Positions 10,065 through 19,863 of a DNA stretch of 64,000 nt are shown in pieces. The DNA is taken from positions 744,001 to 808,000 of the forward strand of contig ML058577.1 in the NCBI GenBank assembly GCA_003013855.2. Direction: 5' to 3'. Below the pieces are notes generated by a model. That model did no database searches, was not told the origin of the DNA, and saw only the letters and a list, made by a program, of their open reading frames with translations. Each line of letters starts with the position of its first letter. The first letter of the stretch is position 1. The stretch is from Liriodendron chinense (Eukaryota; Streptophyta; Magnoliopsida; Magnoliales; Magnoliaceae). Both the position numbers and the translations under genes were made by a program.

Positions 10065-10206
10065 TGCACTACATATTGTTTCCATTCCAATTTGAGTCTG
10101 AGAAGGATGATTGAGTCTAAGACTCTAAGATCATTAGTTATTTAAGAGTAGGGTATCTCAAGCTTTGATATTCAATTGTCTCAAACTTTTATCAAAGAGC
10201 AGCATC
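10065..10206 (+). mobile_element. 3' end of the interior of Tat/Ogre-type element A
   Basis: The stretch just before the LTR ('GATATTCAATTGTCTCAAAC') resembles the sequence before the 3' LTR of the big Tat element ('GACACTCAATTGTTTCAACC' near 41020). It is therefore the last piece of the internal region of a second Tat element. Everything further left has been deleted or replaced by the hAT piece. Confidence 0.55.
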
Positions 10207-11560
10207 TGTAGTCAGCCCACTTTGGACAAATCCTTTCAGATAAGTCCATATTAAAAAATTCAAATTTAAATTGATGAAATTTCTAATGAGTTTTGATGAT
10301 CTATGAAGATGTGTGGCCCGCAAGTACAACAGATAGCCTGCATTGATTTTCAGCATGAAAGCCTCTTCTGGGCGAGTAAATTTATCGCTTGTCCAGGGGC
10401 ATGTAACTTTTACTCCCTATTGATCCGTGGCAGGAGCGGCAATCTCCATGACGTGATATCTCCCTCAATTTAAATTGAATTTTAATGATCTTGAAGTCTA
10501 CCATATCGTACTCGAAAAGATTTACATAACAATCATGGTATTTCTTAGATCAAGTGAATATACTATAGGCCCCGCAAGTGAATGGTATACTCAGCCTCCC
10601 ATTGATAGGTCAAGCTGGCATAATTCAAGGGTGGTTCACGCCCTCATTTTTTGTCCAATTGAGATGGTCTTGGAGTTCAGTACAAAGTACTTTGAAAAAT
10701 TCATAGGAACATGTGACTTACTGGGTATACATGAGGTAGACATTGGTAAGGAAATTTCAACCATGCTTTGAACAGCGGTCATAATTATTCTTGATCTTCT
10801 ATGAGATAGACATTGCAACAAACATTTAAAGAGCCTTCTGATAGTATAATGTTCATAATATATGGGCCTAAGAATTAAAAGATCTATGAAAAGAGCTATG
10901 GGCCTTACCAGTCACTTCTAAAGGATTCTAAACCTGATTAAATATTTCTCTTTCATAAGCCTAATTATTGAACACAATCCTTTTTTTTAATCTTTTAACC
11001 CAATTATAAGTCAAAGGAAGCTTCGTAGAAGACACATGAGCCAAAGAAATTCCAAATTATTTAATACACATTAACCATTTTCTAAGAATTTTTCCAATAT
11101 TCCTTCTAACTTTTCCTATCTAAAAAAGGCAATGACAATCTTGTCCTTGCATTTAATGAATGAGAATAAGCCCCCCAATTTTATACATACCCTTTGAAAT
11201 GACCTTAACGTTCTCATTTTACATAATTGCTATCAATGAATTGATGCCTAAAAATACAGGTGATTTCTACACAAAAAAGACATTTCGATCTTCCAACACT
11301 CATGTGCTGAGAACCTAGTTAAAACGAGAGAGAGAGAGAGAGAGAGCAAGGAGCAACGGAAGAGAAGAAAAGATGTTTAAGGGATGGGGGCTCAAAAGGA
11401 TTTTTCAAGCTTGGGCACTTGTCTCGATGAGCTAAACACCATCATTTGAAGACAAGTTGTGTAAAGAGAATGGCAAGGACATAGAGAGCAAATTATTTAC
11501 TTTCGTTTATTTGTTTTTCATTTTATTTTAGTACTCTTATTATAGGTTATATTCAGTTCT

Positions 11561-12402
11561 TGATGCGGACATCAGGCCCCACCTTGGGAAGACATGTGTT
11601 AGTTGCTTGGAGGAGATATGATCGGACCGTTGGATCGTGATGATGATGTGATCGGACCATTGGTTCATCGTGGCCCACTTTCATCACACCATCATTGGAG
11701 TGCATTGGACATCTTAGATTTGAGTTTATTTTACGCATTTTTTACTTATTTGAGTTTTGGGTTAGTGTGGGTACGTTTTTTTCATGCAAATGTCTTTTTT
11801 TTTAATTTTTGTTAGTAGGGGTATTTTGGTAATTATGCTAATTTCGAATTTTATAAGGGTGTTGCCCTAAACCTTTTTTATTAGTTGTTGATTTATGAAA
11901 AAGAGCAAACCTTTGGTTGCCTCCTTTCTCTTTCCCTCTCTCATGGTGCTTCTTCTTCTTCCTTGATCTCCTTCTTCTCTATTCTTCTTGTGCCCCTCCA
12001 ATTTCTTCCAGGTATTTCATCTTCTATTATTATCCTTCTAAACTTCTGTTTTGTTTATTCCCCACGATCTAAACCTTGAGAATCGATCTAAACCCTAAAC
12101 CCCCAAATTCTCAAATCCCTAATCCGAGAAACTTTCTGATTCTTCGGACTAGTGATCATCATTGATCGATTGGGTATGACCATTCAAGATCGGGAGGTTC
12201 CATCCCTCGCCGGATCCAACCTATACGCTACTTGAATCCCATACTCCATGGTTGTGATGATGGCCCGTCCCATTGCATGTTTCCTTTATGATTTTCTTAG
12301 TTTATGATGATTGATGCTAGATTTCATTATTATTATTGCTTTTATTTCCGCTGAATAATTGTGTTCATGAGCATGCATCATATTTAGGGCTGTCCTGCAT
12401 CA
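11561..12402 (+). repeat. 5' LTR of the non-autonomous chromovirus
   Basis: It begins TGATGC and ends GCATCA, a six-base inverted terminus. It differs from the 3' LTR by only a scattering of substitutions and small indels (for example 'GACATGTGTTAGTTGC' against 'GACGTGTTAGTTGT'). Confidence 0.92.
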
Positions 12403-12406
12403 AATT

Positions 12407-12417
12407 TGGTATCAGAG
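12407..12417 (+). other. Primer-binding site (initiator Met-tRNA)
   Basis: TGGTATCAGAG lies four bases after the LTR. It is complementary to the 3' end of initiator Met-tRNA and primes minus-strand synthesis in most Ty3/gypsy elements. Confidence 0.9.
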
Positions 12418-12489
12418 AATAGGCTTGCATGGTTTGTGTCTAGATCGAGTTATCAAATTAGGGTTTTGATTTTTAGGTTTGTTTTAGGA

Positions 12490-12605
12490 AATTTCCAGAT
12501 TTAGAAAGTTTCCAATTTTAGAAAGTTTCCTAATTTGGAGAATTTCCAGATTTAGAAAGTTTCCAATTTTAGAAAGTTTCCTAATTTGGAAAATTTCCAG
12601 ATTTG
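12490..12605 (+). repeat. 51-bp tandem repeat in retroelement leader
   Basis: Units start at 12490, 12541 and 12592 (partial) with 'AATTTCCAGATTTAGAAAG'. Each unit itself contains two 'TAGAAAGTTTCC' sub-repeats. It lies between the primer site and the gag remnant, where packaging signals sit in other retroelements. Confidence 0.88.
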
Positions 12606-12742
12606 AGTCGCATCATCTAGAATTAATTAGTGTCAGTTCAATGTGGTCTAAATTCATCGCGTTCATATTGTGAGTCATCCAGTCTGTAGAGTCTTCCCGT
12701 AGTGAATGGAGTATAGGCGTTTGAGATCTTCAGGGCCATTAA

Positions 12743-13110
12743 GTGTTGTCGTATGGCCGTCGAGACCCAACGGAAAGCCGAACTCCGATGATTTGGCCAA
12801 CTTTAATGGTCACATGGACCCACAAACCTTCCTTGATTAGCTTAAAGACTTGGACTATTTTTTTTATTGGTATGATATGTCAAATTATCGTCGAGTTAGG
12901 TTTGCCAAGTGGAAATTGGAAGGCCAAGCCAAGTCGTTTTGGACAGATTTGGAGCAACGACTTAATAAAGTTGGGAGAGCCCTGATCTCACAATGGGACG
13001 AGATGAAAGAGCGTTTGAAAGAAAAATATATTCCCATCTCTTATCGTGAAAAGCCCTTGGGTCAGAAGAGAGTTGCCCCACCTTCTCATCCAAGCACAGA
13101 ACCAATATGA
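12743..13110 (+). pseudogene. Chromovirus gag remnant
   Basis: The frames 12743-12985 and 12850-13110 encode 'DLANFNGHMDPQTFLD', then 'RVRFAKWKLEGQAKSFW', then 'MKERLKEKYIPISYREK'. They parallel the gag of the full element (e.g. 'FAKMKLVGQAKLHW' and 'MKELLREKYVPLSYKQ'). A stop and frameshift break it and the zinc knuckle is missing. Confidence 0.75.
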
Positions 13111-13125
13111 TCCCCTCCTTGTAAA

Positions 13126-14826
13126 GTGGTCCAACCTATCATTAAGGAAATCTCGGCTTATGAACAATTTGAGTGTTTAACACCAATTATATTTCCTTGG
13201 AAGCGAGATAATACCTTGGTAAATGGCCAGTTGGAAGAATCCAAACATGATGTTTATGAAGTGGAAGAGTACGTGCCTAACGTCAGTAGTGAGGAAATGG
13301 AAGAAATTAAGGCATCGCTCATCATCGTTGAGGATGACGAAGTGTGTGTTAGTGATGAAAAGGTCGAAGAGTTTGATACCACAGCACTTCTGAGTGTCAT
13401 GTGTGATGTAATTGATACAGTCTCCCAATCTATGTCTCTTACCATGGTGAACATAAATGAAATTGAAGAAGAGACTAGTGAGGATATGATGATAGACACC
13501 CACATGACTTGTGATATCCCACCAGATGATTTATGGGATAAATTTTCACCCATATGGGACATTCAACACACAATTGATCTTGTACCTAAGTTGGTCTTAT
13601 CAAGCTTTCCTCCATACCAGGGGAACCCCATAGAAAATATAGAAATGCAGTGTCAATTTGATAAACTTCTTGGGGAAGAATTCAATAAGGAAAGTTTGAG
13701 TTGGGGTTTTGTTTTGTGTGTCATGCCTGGTCTTTTCACTTCCAAGAATAATGGCATGTGGCACACAAGTGGGCATATCCTGACCGTCCACAAAGCTTCA
13801 GTCAAGTGTCATGCTATCATGCGACGTATTCACGTCATGGTGGATATGATAACCTTAGTCCTCATCCCGTATCTTGATGACATTTTGGACATAATGGCTG
13901 ATGCCAAGATCTGCTCAAGACTTGGTATTACTAGTGTTTGTTCTCAAGTGTTGGGATACCTGAAAATCATCCTTGTTTATAATACTTATAATGAGAAATT
14001 GTGTGTCACCCGTGGGAAGTGTCCTTTTGTTTCAGTTTTCCAAGTTCTAGGTCATAGGATTGTTTATTTCCATAGGATTGTTTATTCCAAGTTCGTGGAT
14101 TTTTCAGAGTGTCCTTTAGTGTCACCCATGTCTGTCATCCAAAGGTCTTCAGAGTCAGCCAATGCATTCGCACACCATATTCATGATTTGCATACACATA
14201 TTAGACAACGGATAAATAAGAGCAATGATGATTCTAAAATCTCAGCTGATTCTCATCGTAGATTGCAAGAATTTCAGAAAGGAGACCATGTAATGGTGAG
14301 GATAAGGCCTAAGCGGTTCTCACAAGGTTCCGCTAAGAAATTACAAGCGCGTAGTGCTGGACCATTCAAGATTGTGCAGAAAATTGGGTCCAACGCATAT
14401 TGGATCGACCTTCCATCTGAAATGGGCATTAACCCAACTTCTAATGTGGAAGATCTAGTCCGTTCCCACCATCCCATCGTTGATCCATTATCTCTCTTAT
14501 GGCCCTTATCTGATTTTATTTCACAACCCCTCTCACCCCTTCCTCCACCTAATATCCATAAAGAAGAAATTGAGGAAATCTTGGATGAGGAGATAGTGTT
14601 TACGAGAGACGGAGGTTTCCAAAGATACATTGTCAAATGGAAGAACAAGCCACCGTCAGAATCTACGTGGTTTACTGAAGTGGAGTTGCAGAATGTTGAT
14701 CCGGATTTGTTAGAGCGCCACAAGAGTTTTAACTCGTCGGAGTCGAGTTCTTTTCAAACGAGGAGAATGATGCGGACATCAGGCCCCACCTTGGGAAGAC
14801 GTGTTAGTTGTTTGGAGGAGATATGA
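13126..14826 (+). CDS. 566-codon ORF: acidic region, RT scrap, integrase tail and chromodomain
   Basis: This is one uninterrupted frame inside the deleted chromovirus. Residues about 20-145 are acidic and unlike known domains. About 146-190 retain the pre-RT phrase 'DIQHTIDLVPKLVLSSFPPY'. About 205-285 are a scrambled RT-finger remnant without the polymerase Asp box. About 345-470 match the integrase C-terminal tail ('SANAFAHHIHDLHTHIRQ', 'GDHVMVRIRPKRFSQGSAKK', 'SNVEDLV'). About 484-540 form a chromodomain with 'GGFQRYIVKWKNKPPSESTW'. The last codons run into the 3' LTR. No complete enzyme remains. The product, if made, would be a chromatin-reader-like tail protein. The start codon is simply the first ATG and is uncertain. 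Confidence 0.7.
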   Translation: MVQPIIKEISAYEQFECLTPIIFPWKRDNTLVNGQLEESKHDVYEVEEYVPNVSSEEMEEIKASLIIVEDDEVCVSDEKVEEFDTTALLSVMCDVIDTVSQSMSLTMVNINEIEEETSEDMMIDTHMTCDIPPDDLWDKFSPIWDIQHTIDLVPKLVLSSFPPYQGNPIENIEMQCQFDKLLGEEFNKESLSWGFVLCVMPGLFTSKNNGMWHTSGHILTVHKASVKCHAIMRRIHVMVDMITLVLIPYLDDILDIMADAKICSRLGITSVCSQVLGYLKIILVYNTYNEKLCVTRGKCPFVSVFQVLGHRIVYFHRIVYSKFVDFSECPLVSPMSVIQRSSESANAFAHHIHDLHTHIRQRINKSNDDSKISADSHRRLQEFQKGDHVMVRIRPKRFSQGSAKKLQARSAGPFKIVQKIGSNAYWIDLPSEMGINPTSNVEDLVRSHHPIVDPLSLLWPLSDFISQPLSPLPPPNIHKEEIEEILDEEIVFTRDGGFQRYIVKWKNKPPSESTWFTEVELQNVDPDLLERHKSFNSSESSSFQTRRMMRTSGPTLGRRVSCLEEI

Positions 14827-15604
14827 TCGGACCGTTGGATCGTGATGATGATGTGATCGGACCATTGGTTCATCGTGGCCCACTTTCATCACACCATCAT
14901 TGGAGTGCATTGGACATCTTAGATTTGAGTTTATTTTACGCATTTTTTACTTATTTGAGTTTTGGGTTAGTGTGGGTACGTTTTTTTCATGCAAATGTCT
15001 TTTTTTTTAATTTTTGTTAGTAGGGGTATTTTGGTAATTATGCTAATTCCGAATTTTATAAGGGTGTTGCCCTAAACCTTTTTTATTATGTTGATTTATG
15101 AAAAAGAGCAAACCTTTGGTTGCCTCCTTCTCTTTCCTTCTCTCATGGTGCTTCTTCTTCTTCCTTGATCTCCTTCTTCTCTATTCTTCTTGTGCCCCTC
15201 CAACTTCTTCCAGGTATTTCATCTTCTATTATTATCCTTCTAAACTTCTGTTTTGTTTATTCCCCACGATCTAAACCTTGAGAATCGATCTAAACCCTAA
15301 ACCCCCAAATTCTCAAATCCCTAATCCGAGAAACTTTCTGATTCTTCGGACTAGTGATCATCATTGATTGATTGGGTATGACCATGCAAGATCGGGAGGT
15401 TCCATCCCTCGCCGGATCTAACCTATACGCTACTTGAATCCCATACTCCATGGTTGTGATGATGGCCCGTCCCATTGCATGTTTCCTTTATGATTTTCTT
15501 AGTTTATGATGATTGATGCTAGATTTCATTATTATTATTGCTTTTATTTCCGCTGAATAATTGTGTTCATGAGCATGCATCATATTTAGGGCTGTCCTGC
15601 ATCA
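14768..15604 (+). repeat. 3' LTR of the non-autonomous chromovirus
   Basis: It pairs with 11561-12402, has the same TGATGC/GCATCA ends, and is followed by the target duplication GTTCT. Confidence 0.92.
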
Positions 15605-15885
15605 GTTCTTTTTGTTAAATGCATTGAAATTTGTGGAATTCTCTTTCTTATTTGTTTTCTTGGTGTACATACCGTGAAAGTGGGCAAATAGAGGAGCCTA
15701 ACACCTTCTCATCTTGTAATCGGATCCCTTACTCTATTATATTTAGGTAGATCAGTGATCGGAGCTTTGATTTTATCATTTTCGTGTAGATCTAACACTC
15801 TATACATACCACTTTGTAAGAGCTAGTGGCAACTCCAATTTGTGATGATTTAAGTCAGGGCCAGCTTCAAATCAAGATCTTGAAG

Positions 15886-15902
15886 CCCCAATGGAGTCAC
15901 CA
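15886..15902 (-). other. Primer-binding site of Tat element B at the LTR-LTR junction
   Basis: On the minus strand TGGTGACTCCATTGGGG follows LTR B. It resembles the site after the 5' LTR of the large Tat element (TGGTGACTTCACTGGGGA at 35001). Plant Tat/Ogre elements typically carry such a site, thought to match an Arg-tRNA. The CCCCA at its far end coincides with the terminal CCCCA of LTR A, so the two inverted elements meet here. Confidence 0.65.
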
Positions 15903-15907
15903 TAAAA

Positions 15908-17604
15908 CTACAAGTTAGAGATCACTATTTGATGTCGAATATGATTTGGCTTAAATCATTACAATTAAGAGTCACCACTAGCTCTTGTAAATCAACACGA
16001 ATAGAGTTAAAACTATACGAAAATGATGAATCAATGCTTCAATCACTAATCTACCCAAAGATAATTGAGTAAAGGATCCGATTACAAAAGGATAATGGGT
16101 TACACGCCTCCTCTTACACGCTTGCACAGTCTCCAACCCAAGAAAAGAAAGAAGAAGAAGAATTCAAGGAATTTTAATTTACTAAAGATGTATATAATAT
16201 AAGATAATAATATTAAAAAAAAGGGCATAAAATGGAGGATGCTTTCTTCTAGATCTCCTTGGCCTTGATCTTCTCCCGTGATCAACAACTCGTATTAGAT
16301 CGATGGATTTTGGCTTCTCAAGATAAAGACTCAAGCCAAAGTAATCCCTTTATAGCCCCAATCCCTGACATTCAAACATTGTCCTTCTTCTCTTCCATCT
16401 CTCCTTAATCTCTCTTTCTCCCTCTTTTCCCTCTATTAGCTAGGTTCTTAACACATTAGAGTTTGAAAATCCCGAGGGTCTCCCACTTGTAGACATCATC
16501 ACCACTATTTATAAGCATCTTTGATGATAATCTTGTAAAATGAGAGGATATTTATGGCATTAAAGTGGGCATATAACAAATTAGGTTAGCTTATTCTCTT
16601 TTATTAGATATAAGGGCACAGTTGTCATTACTTCTTTTGGATAAAAATACGTAATTAGAAGAAAAAAAATATTGAATTTTTTTCTAAAAGTTGCATAACT
16701 GGGATATTTTTGGAATTCACTTGGTTCATGCACTTTTTAAGAAACTTCTTTAGGTTTATCCTTGGGTTAAAGAGATTAAAAAAGTATTTCATTCGACAAT
16801 CAAGTTTATGAAGGGAAAATGAGAATTAGGTTAAAAATCCTTTAGAAGTGACTAGATAAGGCCCACAACCCTTTGAATAGTCACTCATCATTGCGAACCA
16901 AGAATCTTCTAATTCCCAAACCCAAATCTCATAATCTTTATACTATCAAAAAACACTTTTGATGCCCGTTACGATGGTACAGAAGATCAAGAATAATTAT
17001 GACCATTGTTTGAAGTATCGTTGAAATTTCCTCAATCATGGCCCATCTCACTTATACCCAGTAAGTCACATTTTCTTATGGGACACATTGTAAAATATCC
17101 ATGCATCTGTTTGACAAAAGCTTTATAAGGATTTATAGATCTTTCAAAGTGAATTCCAATATCATCTCATTCAAACAAAAAATGGGAGCGCGAACCACCC
17201 TCGAACAATGTCATCTTAGTTCATCAATGATACGCGACTATACCAGTCACTTGTAAGGCCCATTAATCACAATATATTCATCCAATCCCATAAATACCAC
17301 TACCATTGCATAGATCTTCAAATACTACATGATAGACCCAAAGAGCATGAAAATCCAATTTAAAATGAAGGAGATATTGCATCTTGAAAATCATTACTCT
17401 TACCACATAGCAGTAGGCAAGTAAATGTTAGTCGCCCCTAGACGGACGAGTAAATTTTACGCGCCTAGAAGAGAATTTCATGCCGGAAAACAATATAAGT
17501 CATCCAATAGACTCGCAAGCCACACATCTTCTTAGATCATCCAAATTTATTTGAATTGAGTTTGGATTTCCTTATCTGGATTTGTCCAAAGTGGGGTGTC
17601 TACA
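15908..17604 (-). repeat. Tat/Ogre-type LTR (copy B), inverted relative to copy A
   Basis: Read on the minus strand it starts TGTAGACACCCCACTTTGGA at 17604 and ends just before the primer site. It carries the same blocks as LTR A in the same order ('GATGATCTAAGAAGATGTGTGG', the TTTACTCG motif, 'CATTTTACAAGATTATCATC', 'GAGCTAGTGGTGACTC'). Its length of about 1.7 kb equals that of A without the insertion. The element body that should follow the primer site is missing. Confidence 0.75.
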
Positions 17605-18270
17605 ATAGTAGAATCTAATGAAAGAGAACCCCTTGCTCTTGATGAAGACTGATCATCGCGGATATAGATGGTAGAGATGATTCCCAAAAACCTCAAGCAG
17701 ATATTCTTTGAAACATCAAAAGCAATGTTGGCGACGAAGATGTTGAAAGGCTGTCATGACATAGGATTTTTTTTATGAGTGTCCAATCTTCCTCCATATT
17801 TTACCCAAGGTAGAAGCTTTAACATCTCTTCATGGAGATAAGACCAGTGCTATCCAAATTGCCTCCAATCTAATGCTTCACGAATGCACTAAGCACATAA
17901 AAGTTCATTGTCACTCCATCCAACAACAAAATTTTGTAAGACACATTAACCTACCAGAATGTTTCTTCTAAGTGTTGGTTGGCAATTGACAAACTTCTTC
18001 AAGCCATGACAATTTCTTGCCACGGATTTATTGTTCGCAAATTGATGCTACATGACTCCCTACATCTCTAGTTGAGGGGGAATGTGAAAGAGACGCTTAT
18101 TAGATGGTATACATATGGTTTACCTATATTATCAATTTCTACTATATTGTGCAACACTTTACATTTTTTTGTTATTTTGACCTTTTTATACTTGTACCTT
18201 TCCCCACATGTTAGATGTACAAGGGATACACATTATTTCACAAGATTATTAGCTCTTTACAAAAGATAGA
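17605..18270 (+). pseudogene. Ty1/copia 3' end relic (RNase H tail, polypurine tract, LTR start)
   Basis: At about 17800-17960 the plus strand reads 'LHGDKTSAIQIASNLMLHE' then 'CTKHIKVHCHSIQQQ'. This is the copia RNase H pattern ('CDN.SAI.IA.NP..H.RTKHI..D.HF.R'). Frameshifted remnants of the tail follow to about 18070. The purine tract GAGGGGGAA (18074-18082) abuts TGTGAAAGAGACG, the probable LTR start at 18083. No second LTR was seen. It is heavily mutated. Confidence 0.65.
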
Positions 18271-18788
18271 AGCCCCAATTGGACTTTGCATGTTTCCATT
18301 GCGTATTCCTTTTATTTAACTACCATTTATCATTCATTCATTTTAGATTGTAAATTGTCCATGAGGTTTCAATCCATGTTAGCTAAGGATAAGAGATCCC
18401 TTTTGTCAAGACACCAGATCTACCTGGGTTTGAACTAGAAACGCTGGTTATTTAAATTTTAGAGTGAATCATAACAACCAGGCTAGCAAACATGTGATAT
18501 TGCTGGGAAACAATTTAAAAAGGTCATATTTGATGAGTTGTGATCACAAATTGGCATACACATATTCTGAGAATTAGAAACTTAAGGGATCCATTTACTC
18601 GATACATCTTCCGATACTCAGATAATTTATGCAGCACAAAAATGCAATAACCAATATACAACAATGGAAAATTCATCTTCTTTAGTTAAAAGTAGAACAA
18701 CTATTGTCAAATCAATATCAATGATATATAAAGGAGGCATTAAAAGATATATCGAAAGAAAATAAAAAATAAAAGCTGGAGAAATTAC
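18271..18788. other. Intron 4 sequence adjacent to exon 4
   Basis: AT-rich, with no recognisable coding or repeat structure beyond short A/T runs. It directly follows the exon 4 donor (minus-strand GTAATT at 18788). Confidence 0.5.
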
Positions 18789-18937
18789 CTCAGATTTCTT
18801 AATATAATGTCTCAAATAGCGACCATAAAAAACAGCGAAAGCTCCATGAGATGCAATAGCTCTCTGCATATATGAATGTGCACCTTGTTCCAATCTTATG
18901 ATTGCCTTCTTTGTATCCTCGTATTGATACCTCGTTA
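18789..18937 (-). CDS. MCRS1: MCRS1-like gene, exon 4 (segment leading into the FHA domain)
   Basis: The minus strand reads 'TRYQYEDTKKAIIRLEQGAH', then 'SYMQRAIASHGAFAVFYGRY', then 'LRHYIKKSE'. This is the conserved linker just before the FHA domain in plant microspherule proteins; in human MCRS1 the same place has the 'GRLVRYLMRSREITLGRAT' region. The exon begins with TA after a CAG acceptor, completing the Val codon begun by G at the end of exon 3, and ends in phase 0 before donor GTAATT. The next exon should start 'V.LGR.T' but no such sequence was found down to base 1, so the FHA domain is encoded further left or has been lost. Confidence 0.85.
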
Positions 18938-19853
18938 CTGAACATTAGAACAGAATAGAACTACACTGAGTCAAAACCAACAAAAAGTATAAGAATGAGA
19001 TTCTATATACATACATATTTACATACAAACATACATGAGATTATACACAAACCGACACCATTTAGTTGGGACAAGGCTTTGACGAGGACAAGATATTATA
19101 CAGAATAGCTTGTTTTTCTTTATGGGTGTTCAACGTTTTCCTTTCTTTTCTTTTTTTCATTATCAATATCTATGAACATGAAGGAACCATAAACTCAGCA
19201 GAAGATTGTGAGCACAATGGAAAACAGAAACTAAATTGGCGGAAGGACGATAATTCTCACAATACTGAATAATGCATGACTGTTGTTGTTAATTGGAAAA
19301 CAGAAACTAAATTGACGAAGGAACGATAATTCACACAATACCGAATAATGAATGACTGCTGTTGCATAAGAAATTAACATGGAATCAAGGACAAATTAGA
19401 AGGGCATATAGTTGCATGAAGCTTTAAGCGAACAGCAACAGATTTGGATGCAGGAGCAATGAAATGTCTGTTTCAAAATGTTAACTAGTAAGTATAAACG
19501 GCTAGGAAGCGACAGTGGGCGCAGATCAGAAGTGTGATTCGAAGCAGGAAAAGCACATATTTGGAAGGATCATGCCCATTATAAAAACGAAATGAAAAAC
19601 TAATCCAACAGATATCATCAGGACCATTGGTCATCAAAAACTGCAAATTGTACACCTAACCTAGGCGATTGGCATTGTGGGAAATGTTTCATAAGCCACT
19701 GGCTGAAATATATCCACTGCACAAGCTGCTCATGGCAATTGCTTGAACATAAGCTGAGAACTATCTCAGTCCAAATCAATGAACCGCAAGCAATTCAGAA
19801 GCTCTTATCAGCATTTATGTTCCTAGCAATAGGACCAAGGTGTTCCATATCGG
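18938..19853. other. Intron 3, left part
   Basis: Non-coding, between exon 4 and the LINE insertion. It contains a 76-bp tandem duplication (19219-19366). A stretch at about 19425-19580 resembles intron 1 sequence at about 57645-57805. Nothing else is recognised. Confidence 0.6.
19219..19366. repeat. 76-bp tandem duplication in intron 3
   Basis: 'GGAAAACAGAAACTAAATTG' starts at 19219 and again at 19295. The following 'ACGATAATTC.CACAATAC' and 'GAATAATG.ATGACTG' also repeat. The two copies differ at a few bases. Confidence 0.9.
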
Positions 19854-19863
19854 CCCTGAGGCC

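Larger units (their letters stand above)
11561..15604 (+). mobile_element. Non-autonomous chromovirus (4.0 kb, internally deleted)
   Basis: Two near-identical LTRs (11561-12402 and 14768-15604) enclose 2.4 kb that keeps a gag scrap, an RT-finger scrap, the C-terminal integrase tail and a chromodomain. Protease, RT catalytic core, RNase H and integrase core are lost. LTR termini TGATGCGGACATCA...CTGCATCA and the primer site are shared with the full element at 46061-53080, so both belong to one broad family. The high LTR similarity suggests a recent insertion, presumably mobilised by a related autonomous element. Confidence 0.9.
11556..15609. repeat. 5-bp target-site duplication GTTCT around the deleted chromovirus
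   Basis: GTTCT occurs at 11556-11560 and at 15605-15609, immediately outside the two LTRs. A perfect duplication shows a single intact insertion into LTR A. Confidence 0.92.
10207..15890 (+). repeat. Tat/Ogre-type LTR (copy A), interrupted by a chromovirus
   Basis: The LTR starts TGTAGTCAGCCCACTTTGG and ends near 15890 in 'GAAGCCCCA', like the 'GGGACCCCACA' end of other copies. Marker blocks shared with the LTRs at 24279, 34341 and 53600 include the GGGCGAGTAA palindrome, 'AAATGCATTGAAATTTG', 'CTTGTAATCGGATCCC' and 'GAGCTAGTGGCAACTCC'. Without the 4-kb insertion at 11561-15604 (plus its duplication) the LTR is about 1.6 kb. It abuts LTR B in inverted orientation. Confidence 0.75.

Noticed and set aside
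14274..14723. 149-codon minus-strand ORF
   Set aside because: Antisense shadow of the chromodomain-containing 566-codon frame.
18627..18788. Extension of the exon 4 reading frame beyond 18789 as coding
   Set aside because: The frame runs through a good GT donor into hydrophobic AT-rich sequence unlike the FHA domain. Treated as intron.
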